From Pseudoalteromonas piscicida (GTDB lineage: Bacteria; Pseudomonadota; Gammaproteobacteria; Enterobacterales; Alteromonadaceae), in the NCBI RefSeq assembly GCF_000238315.3, contig NZ_CP011924.1, positions 455,501-519,500 on the forward strand: a stretch of DNA of 64,000 nt, given 5' to 3'. Every line of letters begins with the position of its first letter. Within the stretch, counting starts at the first letter, position 1. The translations under genes and the position numbers were made by a program. Below, in pieces: positions 24,846 to 32,446 of this stretch. The notes under the pieces were generated by a model. That model worked only from the letters and a program-made list of their open reading frames with translations, was not told the origin of the DNA and did no database searches.

Positions 24846-25789
24846 AATACTTCTCGCTGCATCCACTTAAGGTTATAGAAGCGATCTTCATTTTTTAACT
24901 GGCCTCTGCGATAGGCGTCAATCAGTTCTTCAATCGCAGTGGCGACATTTTTAGTGGGCTTAAATCCAGTCGCCAACAATTTATCCGAGTTGATGCGGTA
25001 ACACCTTGGATCGTTCGATGGCGTCACTTCAACGTCGCAATCGATCCGAGCCTTTACCATATTGGCGATGTCCATAATGGAGATGTTTTCAAATCCTGCA
25101 TTGAACACACCACTGGTTTTTTCGGGATGTTCCAACATATAAATATACAGGTCAGTAATATCATCGATATGGATATTTGGCCGCACCTGTGCGCCACCAA
25201 AGACCGTAATCTTGCCATTCTCTAGTGCTTGCATCGTCAACATGTTGACAGATACGTCCAGGCGTTGGCGAGGAGATAAACCACAAACGGTGGCGGGTCG
25301 GACAATTTGAACGGTCATGTCATCTGCGTAGCTAAGTAGTACTCTTTCAGCGACCATTTTTGTCTTGTTATACTCGGAAATGGGCTCCAACGTTAAGTCT
25401 TCAGTAACCTGATCTTCGTCTTTTACACCGTAAACACTGCCTGACGAGGCATATATAAATTGCTTGATACCAGCACGTTTCGCTTTGTCAGCCAGCTGCA
25501 TTGTGGCGAGCGCACTGACCTCCCAAGTTAACTTAGGGTTTAAATCTCCACAAGGATCGTTAGCAATAGAAGCTAAGTGAATGATGCTGTCAACAGTTGA
25601 GAGGTCTATATTTTCAGTTTGTCTAACATCGCTTTTAATTACGGTGAGATTCTCATGTGAAGTCAAGAAATTCCCAAACCATTGGGTGTCCAGCGCGATA
25701 ACTCGATATCCTTTAGCCAGCAACTTAGGAACAAGCACCGTTCCTTTATAGCCGGTAGCACCAGTAACTAATACGGTTTTTTTATTCAT
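24842..25789 (-). CDS. NAD-dependent epimerase/dehydratase (extended SDR)
   Basis: The 315-residue protein begins MNKKTVLVTGATGYKGTVLVPKLL with the TGATGYKG nucleotide-binding loop and has a canonical catalytic set: SSGSVYG (Ser near 116) and Y140-N-K-T-K144. The C-terminal substrate region includes VRPATVCGLSPRQRLDVSVNMLT and QVRPNIHIDDI. It most resembles UDP-glucose/GalNAc 4-epimerase-like and GDP/ADP-heptose-modifying SDRs of surface-sugar clusters. A purine-rich AAGAGAG lies before the start. A 94-base gap separates it from the SpsF-type gene upstream, so a secondary promoter for the long operon could sit there, although I see no strong one. The substrate is likely the nucleotide-sugar made by the operon. 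Confidence 0.85.
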   Translation of the reverse strand: MNKKTVLVTGATGYKGTVLVPKLLAKGYRVIALDTQWFGNFLTSHENLTVIKSDVRQTENIDLSTVDSIIHLASIANDPCGDLNPKLTWEVSALATMQLADKAKRAGIKQFIYASSGSVYGVKDEDQVTEDLTLEPISEYNKTKMVAERVLLSYADDMTVQIVRPATVCGLSPRQRLDVSVNMLTMQALENGKITVFGGAQVRPNIHIDDITDLYIYMLEHPEKTSGVFNAGFENISIMDIANMVKARIDCDVEVTPSNDPRCYRINSDKLLATGFKPTKNVATAIEELIDAYRRGQLKNEDRFYNLKWMQREVL

Positions 25790-25883
25790 TTTTCTCTCTT
25801 TTTGAATACGTTAATCACCAGGCATGATCTTGCTGAAGCAAAAATTGCGCCTAAATATTCATGCACAATTGACTTATTCTGTG

Positions 25884-26609
25884 CTAGACAGTTTTCTGTT
25901 CAACATGCTTGTTTATATCGGCTAGGTGGGGGTGATTCTTTAATGTTTCCAATAATTCGCTGTAACTAAAGTTAAGGTTGTTGTTAAATTGCAGGTAAAT
26001 TGCTTGAATAGCGGTGTAGTCATCTGGTTCATCCAGTGTCAGGCGATAGTGGCTATTATCTTCTCCAGCGCTGATAGTGTGGCTATTGATGGTGTTGAAT
26101 TTAGGCATACCTAAGGTGACGTGTTCTTTGTCTGGTGCACTATGTGCAAGTTCATGCGTGCGAGCCAGTAGACGAAAGGCAAATACACAGGTATCTAAAC
26201 CTCGGGGAAAGCCACTATGTGGTCCTAAGCTGACCATATCCACGTTATGGTTTTGATAATAATCAATAGCTAAGCGTACCAACGTAGAGTCTATAAGGGG
26301 GCAGTCACTGGTCAGGCGAACAATTGCTGTATTGTCTTGAGCACCATAATGACGAGCGGCTAGGTAATAGCGGCTTAATACGTTTTCTGTGCTTCCGCGA
26401 AAATACTTTATATTTAAGCGTCTACAAAGGTCTACTATGGGTTGTTCAGTACCATCATCGGTGGTTGCAATAACTACATTATTAACCAAATCCCCGAGTC
26501 TATCTAACATCACTTGTAGTACAGAGCTATTGCATAACGGCAACATAACTTTGCCCGGTAATCGGCTCGATGTCATTCGGGCCTGAATTATTATTTGTAA
26601 GTCCTTCAA
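25884..26609 (-). CDS. SpsF-type cytidylyltransferase, probable CMP-nonulosonic acid synthetase (PseF role)
   Basis: The 241-residue protein starts MKDLQIIIQARMTSSRLPGKVML, the CTP-binding signature of the CTP_transf_3 / SpsF family, and has VIATTDDGTEQPIVDLC and RLTSDCPLIDSTLV. SpsF of Bacillus works with SpsE and SpsG, which are homologues of PseI and PseG, to make a CMP-activated nonulosonic acid. Here PseI and PseG genes start on the opposite strand just 0.3-2.7 kb away, and no NeuA-type PseF is present, so this is the likely CMP-activating enzyme. It is the first gene of the minus-strand block and shares a 261-base divergent intergenic region with the FkbM gene. Confidence 0.8.
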   Translation of the reverse strand: MKDLQIIIQARMTSSRLPGKVMLPLCNSSVLQVMLDRLGDLVNNVVIATTDDGTEQPIVDLCRRLNIKYFRGSTENVLSRYYLAARHYGAQDNTAIVRLTSDCPLIDSTLVRLAIDYYQNHNVDMVSLGPHSGFPRGLDTCVFAFRLLARTHELAHSAPDKEHVTLGMPKFNTINSHTISAGEDNSHYRLTLDEPDDYTAIQAIYLQFNNNLNFSYSELLETLKNHPHLADINKHVEQKTV

Positions 26610-26784
26610 GGCAAACCTATTTATTGGAGATAGTTGTCAATTAGATGATATACAGAGGTTTCATGCAAGTAAAGTTGAAATGGTTTAAAGGGGATAGTGG
26701 TACCTTCTTTGAGCGAGAATGTTCTGAAAATAAACGATTTTCTACTGTTTATTTATAGTTTTTTTGGAGAAGCTTGTAGTAAGT

Positions 26785-26811
26785 TAATGTTTTGCTTAGA
26801 GTGGCCGATTA
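26785..26811 (+). promoter_or_regulatory. Predicted sigma-28 (FliA) promoter of the FkbM-pseI operon
   Basis: TAATGTTT at 26785-26792 and GCCGATTA at 26804-26811 are separated by exactly 11 bases. Against the FliA consensus TAAAGTTT-N11-GCCGATAA this is 7 of 8 and 7 of 8 matches. Transcription would start near 26819, about 50 bases before the GTG of the FkbM gene. The rest of the 261-base divergent region (26610-26870) shows no gene. No equally convincing promoter was found for the leftward SpsF-type gene. Confidence 0.8.
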
Positions 26812-26870
26812 AAAGTAAGTATTGAATTATTCCCCCAAAAGAATCCTCTAGCAGACAATAGGGAGCAGCA

Positions 26871-27968
26871 GTGAACATACAAGATAGTCAATTCTATATT
26901 TATGGTGCAAGCCATTATGGCCAAGTATTAGCTGCGTACTTGTTGGAGAAAGGTCTCAAGCCTCGCGCAATTTTAGATAAGTCGCCAAAATTTAATGATT
27001 ACATGGGAATTCCTTGTCACGCTTTTCCCAACGATAAGCTTGATAAATGTTTTCCCGTTATTATTTCTATACTTGGTTACGCTGGTGTAGAAAAAAGTTT
27101 ACTTGAATCTGGGTTTGATCAAATTGTTTCGACTCTAGATTCGTTCGACTTGTTTCCGGCAGCACTAAAGCGCCTGAACAAGTGTGGTGTACTCTGGATG
27201 CAGCCTTCTAGCGATTTGGTTGATGAAAGTAAATGTGCAAAAGTGCTGTCTTTGCTATCCGATCAACAATCTCGAGATACTTATAACTTACTTGTTAACT
27301 ACCGTGTTAGTCCGTGCCGCGATAACTACCCATTACCCGAGCAATACGAAATGTACTTCCCAGATGACATTCCTAAATTGTATAAATACGAGAAGATGCG
27401 AGTTTTAGATATCGGTGCATATGATGGGGATACTTTGGCTGGTTTTTTTCAGCGTTACGCCCAAACTATCAATCATTATGCTGCTGTCGAGGTAAGTACT
27501 AAGAACATCAAGTTGCTAGAATCGCGTTTGAAAGCCATGGGAGATGCTACTGAATATGTTAGTATTTATCGCAAAGCTGTAGGGCTTCCAGAAAATAAAA
27601 AACTCTTAGTGAAAGAGAACTTATCAGCAACTTATGTGAGTGTTATTGAAGAAGGTGAAGTTGCAAACGTGTCAGAAGACTGTTTGGTTGAGAGTATCAA
27701 CTTAAGTGAATTAACGGCAATGACTCAATGTAATGTGATAAAAATGGATATTGAGGGAGCCGATTATGATGCTCTTGTTCAATGCAGAGATTATATAGCG
27801 GAGTGTACACCGACACTTGCTTTATCTCTCTACCACAGGTCAGAGGACTTATGGGAAATTCCGTTATTAATCGAATCTTTTGCAGCCAATAGGTATCATT
27901 ATTACGTTCGCCAAGAAGGGCATTGGTTACTAGAAACTCAGTTTTATGCCGTGCCAAAAGATAAATGA
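26871..27968 (+). CDS. FkbM-family methyltransferase with N-terminal Rossmann-like domain
   Basis: Translation starts at GTG 26871 after an AGGGAG site. The 365-residue protein has two parts. Residues ~8-90 (FYIYGASHYGQVLAAYLL ... AILDKS ... PVIISILGYAGVEKSLLES) are a small Rossmann-like domain. Residues ~175-345 are an FkbM-type methyltransferase: MRVLDIGAYDGDTLAGFF, AAVEVSTKNIKLLESRL, then NVIKMDIEGADYDALVQC, the FkbM hallmark. FkbM proteins O-methylate sugars or polyketides. It is first in the predicted sigma-28 operon and followed by pseI after 81 bases, so methylation of the flagellin glycan or its acyl group is likely. Confidence 0.83.
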   Translation: MNIQDSQFYIYGASHYGQVLAAYLLEKGLKPRAILDKSPKFNDYMGIPCHAFPNDKLDKCFPVIISILGYAGVEKSLLESGFDQIVSTLDSFDLFPAALKRLNKCGVLWMQPSSDLVDESKCAKVLSLLSDQQSRDTYNLLVNYRVSPCRDNYPLPEQYEMYFPDDIPKLYKYEKMRVLDIGAYDGDTLAGFFQRYAQTINHYAAVEVSTKNIKLLESRLKAMGDATEYVSIYRKAVGLPENKKLLVKENLSATYVSVIEEGEVANVSEDCLVESINLSELTAMTQCNVIKMDIEGADYDALVQCRDYIAECTPTLALSLYHRSEDLWEIPLLIESFAANRYHYYVRQEGHWLLETQFYAVPKDK

Positions 27969-28049
27969 TACCCCTATTTTGCTCTTGGCGAAAGATTAAA
28001 TCTTTAACAGTATTGAAGAACATAGATAAAAATTGAATTTAGGAACACA

Positions 28050-29090
28050 ATGACATTTCAATCCAGTTTTAAAATCGATGGTAGGGTGATAGGACACGAT
28101 CGCCCTTGTTATGTTATTGCTGAAATGTCGGCAAACCATGGGCAGTGCTTAATCAAAGCGAAAGAATTAGTGCATGCGGCATATGAATCCGGCGCTGATG
28201 CAATTAAATTGCAAACCTATACAGCAGACACCTTAACAATGGACTGCAAACTGCCGCATTTTGAAGCCACGGGACCTTGGAAAGGTCAGTATCTTCACGA
28301 TTTATACAAAACAGCTTACATGCCATGGGATTTTCATGCTGAGCTTTTCGAACTAGCCGCTAAACTTGGCTTGACATGTTTCTCATCGCCATTCGATAAA
28401 ACCGCAGTAGATTTATTGAGCCAGCTGGATGCACCAGCATATAAAATTGCTTCACCAGAATTGATCGATCATCAGCTGATCCGAGATGTCGCCGCAACAG
28501 GCAAGCCTGTAATAATGTCTACCGGGGGCGCGACGCTACCAGAAATAGCTGAAGCAGTAAAAGTAGCTGAAGAGGCGGGTGTAACTGAGCTTGGGCTAAT
28601 GAAATGTACGAGTACCTATCCAGCCCCTGCTGAGACGATCAATTTACGCACAATTCCACATATGAGAGAAGCGTTTAAATGTCCTGTGGGGTTATCCGAT
28701 CATACGCTTGGCAATGATGTACCTCTGGCATCAGTTGCGGTAGGGGCATGCATGATAGAAAAGCACTTTGTGCTCGATAAAAGTGACAACACCGCGGATA
28801 GCTTTTTTTCAATGACACCAGATGAATTAAAGGCGCTAGTCCATGGCGTTAGACAGATTGAAAAAGCGATGGGTGAGGTTAATTATCCTACTGAAGCGTC
28901 AAAAGCTCGTCGCTGTGTCTACATTATAAAAGATATTAAATCAGGTGAACGTCTGACTACTGAACATCTAAGGCAGATGCGACCCGGCGGCGGTGAAATT
29001 ATGCCAAAAGAGCTGCCGAGCTTAATAGGCCGGTCAGTGAATAGAGATCTGCGCTGTGGTGAGCAACTAGCATGGAGTGATTTATCGTGA
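28050..29090 (+). CDS. pseI: PseI, pseudaminic acid synthase
   Basis: The 346-residue protein is of the NeuB/PseI family, which condenses a 2,4-diacylamino-trideoxy-hexose with phosphoenolpyruvate to give a nine-carbon nonulosonic acid. Visible signatures are YVIAEMSANHGQCL at the start, ADAIKLQTYTADTL, CFSSPFDKTAVDLL, YKIASPELIDHQLI, STGGATLPEI, GLSDHTLG and IEKHFVLDK. A C-terminal SAF/antifreeze-like domain (KDIKSGERLTTEHL) completes it. Length matches PseI (about 340-350). An AGGA site precedes the ATG. The acyl carrier protein gene starts within the stop codon (GTGA overlap), so the acyl and nonulosonic genes are coupled. Confidence 0.93.
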   Translation: MTFQSSFKIDGRVIGHDRPCYVIAEMSANHGQCLIKAKELVHAAYESGADAIKLQTYTADTLTMDCKLPHFEATGPWKGQYLHDLYKTAYMPWDFHAELFELAAKLGLTCFSSPFDKTAVDLLSQLDAPAYKIASPELIDHQLIRDVAATGKPVIMSTGGATLPEIAEAVKVAEEAGVTELGLMKCTSTYPAPAETINLRTIPHMREAFKCPVGLSDHTLGNDVPLASVAVGACMIEKHFVLDKSDNTADSFFSMTPDELKALVHGVRQIEKAMGEVNYPTEASKARRCVYIIKDIKSGERLTTEHLRQMRPGGGEIMPKELPSLIGRSVNRDLRCGEQLAWSDLS

Positions 29091-29356
29091 ATTTGAACAA
29101 AGAAATGCTGACCCAAACTATTCAACAGTTTTTGCTAGAAAGAGGTGTAATGGTCGCCGACAATGACATAGACTGTTATAACTTTGTAGCAGAAGGGACA
29201 CTGGATTCGTTTGAAATATTAACGCTAATCATGCAGTTAGAAAGTGACTACCGTATTGCGGTGCCGCCCGAATTATTAATGGACACGGAAAATGCAAATG
29301 TAGGCACTTTGGTAAATTCACTGGTTAAGCTTGTCAATGATCGCGATAAGAGTTGA
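29087..29356 (+). CDS. Acyl carrier protein
   Basis: This 89-residue acidic helical protein begins at GTG, overlapping the pseI stop. The phosphopantetheine attachment region reads GTLDSFEILTLIMQLE, with Ser41 in the D-S-F position (usually D-S-L), followed by the acidic helix II typical of ACPs. It is a dedicated carrier and not the fatty-acid AcpP, whose motif is DSLDTVEL. Flanked by pseI, a PseG-GNAT fusion and an acyl-activating ligase, it probably carries the acyl group that is put on the amino group of the nonulosonic acid precursor. A holo-ACP synthase from elsewhere would be needed. Confidence 0.85.
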   Translation: MNLNKEMLTQTIQQFLLERGVMVADNDIDCYNFVAEGTLDSFEILTLIMQLESDYRIAVPPELLMDTENANVGTLVNSLVKLVNDRDKS

Positions 29357-30899
29357 TACCTTATGTGGCCTTGGCCACTTTATGCGTTGTAAGTGGTTAG
29401 CGTTAGCGCTTCAAGCTTGTGGCAAAGAGGTGATAGTTTTTGTCGATAAACCCGTTCTCGAGCAATTATCACTTGAGCTGAAGAGCAACATAAAAACTTT
29501 ACCTTTTGCACAAACGCAAAAAGAAGATGCTCACAATACTTTGAAGGTACTTTCTGAGATACAAGAGCCGGTTGAAAGCATTATCGTGGACAGCTACCGT
29601 TTTGACTCAGAGTGGGAACTTGAAGTTGCGAAACAGATTCCCTCAATTGTCGCAGTGGACGATTTAGAAAGAGCGCATAGTGCTAAGCTACTTATTGATA
29701 GCAAGTGGTGTGGTGATAAGACTGGTGAGCGCTACGCAAGCTCGCAGTATAAGCTACTAGGCCCTGATTTTGCTATGCTGTCACCGGCATATCAACACTG
29801 CACACATCAAGAGCGTAAGCTAAATCGTGTGATGTTTTCTCTTGGCGGTGGAGGGGATTGGCATAGTGTTTCTGACTGGATAGCCTTGTTGCTAAATATG
29901 GCACCAGAAATTGAAATTGACGTTATCTTAGGGCCAATGGCTGAGAGAGTAGAGGCGTTAACTCTGCTTGCGAATACAACTTCTAGATTGCAGCTAATTC
30001 GGCAACCGACTTCCCTTGTGCCTTATTATCAAAGTTGTAGCCTATTTGTGGGGGCACTTGGTACTTCGCTTTATGAGCTGGCCGCAACCAACACGCCAGC
30101 ATTGACGTTTTCGATTGCACCAAATCAAGACAATCAACAAAGCGCGCTTGATGATTTAGGTCATTATTTTCATGTACCAGAGCTATTAACGCGAGAGGCT
30201 AGTGAGGTTGTCGCGTTAATTTTGACGTTAGTGAAGCAGTCTACGCGAATAATAAAAGCGCGAGAAACTGCGAGGATTAAGGTAGATGGCCAAGGGGCAA
30301 TTCGAGTTGCAGAGTTGGTTTTAGCGAATGACATCAGATCTTCTGTGACACAAAGAACTCTAAATAGCCAAGAGGAAAATGTATGCCAGCTAACCGCACA
30401 GGTGAAGATCCGTCAAGTCAACGACTCAGACGTAAATAGATACCTTGCAGCGAGGAATTTACCAGATAACACTTGGCGTATGACGATTACTTCTGGTATT
30501 GACGTGCTGGGGCATTATCAGTGGTGGTTTGCTAACAATAGAGAGTCATTTGTGATGGAGTCTAACAGCAAACCGTTACTATACGTTTGGCATCAAATGC
30601 ATAGTATTGAAGCGCAAGAATATCTGGTTGGTGGGTGGTTTGCAGCCTCTGATGAGGTGAACTTTGCCCACGCACAAATGGTTTTGGAGTGGCAACTCCG
30701 TGAAACCGCAGCTAAATATCCTAAAGCCATTTGGCTTGCGGTAATAAACAAAGAAAATAAGTTTGTGAATCTGCTCAACCAGCGTGCGGGCTTCGTGTCT
30801 ATCGAACATGATGAAAAGAAAATGCGCGCAACGCAACAGTTGTTTCCAAATGCATCGCTCTGCGAGTTTAATTATGTTGGTAAAGAGGTAAATACATGA
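29337..30899 (+). CDS. pseG: PseG (UDP-sugar hydrolase) fused to a C-terminal GNAT acyltransferase (PseH-like)
   Basis: The ATG at 29337 gives a 520-residue protein (MIAIRVDTLCGLGHFMRC). A TTG two codons earlier is also in frame. Residues ~1-330 are PseG: GLGHFMRCKWLALAL with the catalytic His14, VDSYRFDSEWE, and a GT-B-like second lobe with MFSLGGGGDWH and GALGTSLYELAATNTPAL. PseG removes UDP from UDP-2,4-diacylamino-2,4,6-trideoxy-altrose. Residues ~355-505 (VKIRQVNDSDVNRYLAARN...) form a GNAT domain that could do the preceding N4-acylation (PseH role). The acyl donor may be the neighbouring acyl-ACP and not acetyl-CoA. It overlaps the ACP gene by 20 bases. Confidence 0.87.
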   Translation: MIAIRVDTLCGLGHFMRCKWLALALQACGKEVIVFVDKPVLEQLSLELKSNIKTLPFAQTQKEDAHNTLKVLSEIQEPVESIIVDSYRFDSEWELEVAKQIPSIVAVDDLERAHSAKLLIDSKWCGDKTGERYASSQYKLLGPDFAMLSPAYQHCTHQERKLNRVMFSLGGGGDWHSVSDWIALLLNMAPEIEIDVILGPMAERVEALTLLANTTSRLQLIRQPTSLVPYYQSCSLFVGALGTSLYELAATNTPALTFSIAPNQDNQQSALDDLGHYFHVPELLTREASEVVALILTLVKQSTRIIKARETARIKVDGQGAIRVAELVLANDIRSSVTQRTLNSQEENVCQLTAQVKIRQVNDSDVNRYLAARNLPDNTWRMTITSGIDVLGHYQWWFANNRESFVMESNSKPLLYVWHQMHSIEAQEYLVGGWFAASDEVNFAHAQMVLEWQLRETAAKYPKAIWLAVINKENKFVNLLNQRAGFVSIEHDEKKMRATQQLFPNASLCEFNYVGKEVNT

Positions 30900-32404
30900 C
30901 AAAGAGTATTTACGAGTTATTCGGAGAAAATGTTAAACAGACTCCCAAGAAAGCGGCGGTTGTCTATTTAGATCAGCAAGTGAGCTATGAGGAGCTGAAT
31001 CGACAGGTATTAAAGTTAAGTGCACACTTTGTACGGTCGGGCCTTACCCCCGGTCAACGAGTGGGTGTATTTGCGCCTAATGGCATCGAATTTGTCGTAA
31101 CACTACTCGCTATTGCTAAGCTGGGAATCGCAGCTGTGCCATTACCAATTAGCCTCAAAGGTAATGCATTAATAACAGCGCTGAAGAAAACGCCGGTTGC
31201 CATGGTCGTAGCATGGCCGACGATAAGTAAAATATTACTCGATGCCAATTTGATAGAGCCTAGTAACTTGGTAACTCTTGGTAAAGCTGTGAGTGAAGAG
31301 CTAAGTTGGGAAGCAGTTCAATCTTGTGAAAAATTAGATGACTTGCAACATGGTGTTGATCTTGATGCGCCGTTTATTTTGACGATGACCTCAGGCTCCA
31401 CTGGGCAGCCGAAACCAATTGTGTTAAGCCAAGCATGTAAAATAAACCGCGCTATGGATGCAACTATCCAATATTACGGTTTGACCAAACAAGATGTGAT
31501 CCTAGTAGCAACGCCAATGTATCACTCTTTAGCACAAAGAGGGGTGCTAATGCCGTTAATGCTTGGCGCTACAACCGTTGTTATGCCCAAGTTTAATCTT
31601 TCACAATGGCTAAGTGCGATTGAGCAGTATAAGGTCAGTTTTTTGTTTGCCGTAGCTGCTCAACTAGAAAGTTTGATTGCAAAAGGTACATCTGGTGCAG
31701 ATTTAAGTTCTTTGAAATGTATCGTTTCATCATCTGCTGTGCTTGAGGATACGACCAAAAAGCGTTTATTAGGTATGCTAAGCTGTCGCTTTCATGAGTG
31801 CTACGGCGCTTCAGAAGTGGGTGTGGTCACTGATTTTGCGGTTTCAGAAAATCCTAATCAAAGTGGTAGTGTTGGCAAAGCACTGCCATTTGTCTCATTG
31901 AAAATTACGGATGATCAAGGGTGTGAAGTCGCAGCTGGTCAAGTAGGAGAGATATGTTGTAACACTTCTACCATTTTTGGTGGCTACCTAAAAATGCCAG
32001 ATCAAACTCGGGCGGCTTTTTATGTGGGAGATTTCTTTAAAACCGGAGACTTAGGTTATGTGGATGAGCACGGATATCTCTACTACGTTGGCCGTAAAAA
32101 AGAGGTGATTTCTAGCGGCGGGATCAATGTATTCCCTCAAGATATAGAGACAGTTGTCAAATCAGTCGAAGGCGTAGAAGATTGCGTTGCGTTTGGGATA
32201 AAAGACGCGCAATTGGGCGAAATTGTAAAAGTGGTCATAGAGCAAAGCCAAGACACCGACTTAATTCCTGTAATTAGAAAAGCGTGCTTGCAAGAGCTAA
32301 CTGACTATCAACAGCCTAGATTTATAGAAAGAGTGGAAGCTTTACCGAGAAACCAGATGGGAAAAGTGCTTCGCAACGACGTTAAGACACAATTTAGTCA
32401 ATAG
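30896..32404 (+). CDS. AMP-binding acyl-CoA/acyl-ACP ligase
   Basis: The 502-residue protein is a class I adenylate-forming enzyme. It has LTMTSGSTGQPKPIVLS (A3 P-loop, about residues 161-177), ECYGASEVGVV (A5), KTGDLGYVDEHGYLYYVGRKKEVISSGG (A7-A8 hinge, read in pieces) and the catalytic-lysine segment RNQMGKVLRNDV near the C terminus. Such enzymes activate a carboxylic acid with ATP and load it on CoA or on a carrier protein. The start overlaps the PseG-GNAT stop by ATGA, and an ACP gene lies just upstream. It therefore probably charges that ACP with the acyl group used for sugar N-acylation. The acid is unknown. Confidence 0.87.
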   Translation: MTKSIYELFGENVKQTPKKAAVVYLDQQVSYEELNRQVLKLSAHFVRSGLTPGQRVGVFAPNGIEFVVTLLAIAKLGIAAVPLPISLKGNALITALKKTPVAMVVAWPTISKILLDANLIEPSNLVTLGKAVSEELSWEAVQSCEKLDDLQHGVDLDAPFILTMTSGSTGQPKPIVLSQACKINRAMDATIQYYGLTKQDVILVATPMYHSLAQRGVLMPLMLGATTVVMPKFNLSQWLSAIEQYKVSFLFAVAAQLESLIAKGTSGADLSSLKCIVSSSAVLEDTTKKRLLGMLSCRFHECYGASEVGVVTDFAVSENPNQSGSVGKALPFVSLKITDDQGCEVAAGQVGEICCNTSTIFGGYLKMPDQTRAAFYVGDFFKTGDLGYVDEHGYLYYVGRKKEVISSGGINVFPQDIETVVKSVEGVEDCVAFGIKDAQLGEIVKVVIEQSQDTDLIPVIRKACLQELTDYQQPRFIERVEALPRNQMGKVLRNDVKTQFSQ

Positions 32405-32417
32405 AGTGAATAACCTA

Positions 32418-32446
32418 AGCAGGCGAAGTAAACTACTTCACCTGCT
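32418..32446. terminator. Hairpin between convergent operons
   Basis: A 13-base arm at 32418-32430 (AGCAGGCGAAGTA) pairs with 32434-32446 with a single mismatch (a G-U wobble on the minus-strand transcript) and a 3-base loop. The plus-strand ligase gene ends at 32404 and the minus-strand oxidoreductase at 32433, so it sits where a shared terminator would be expected. There is no long U-tract. Confidence 0.45.

Noticed and set aside
26634..26641. TTGACA on the minus strand as -35 box for the SpsF-type gene
   Set aside because: No acceptable -10 box at 16-18 bases.
26670..26697. Second sigma-28-like site (TAAA ... GGGGATAG) in the divergent region
   Set aside because: Only 5 of 8 in the -10 half and wrong spacing. 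The site at 26785-26811 is much better.
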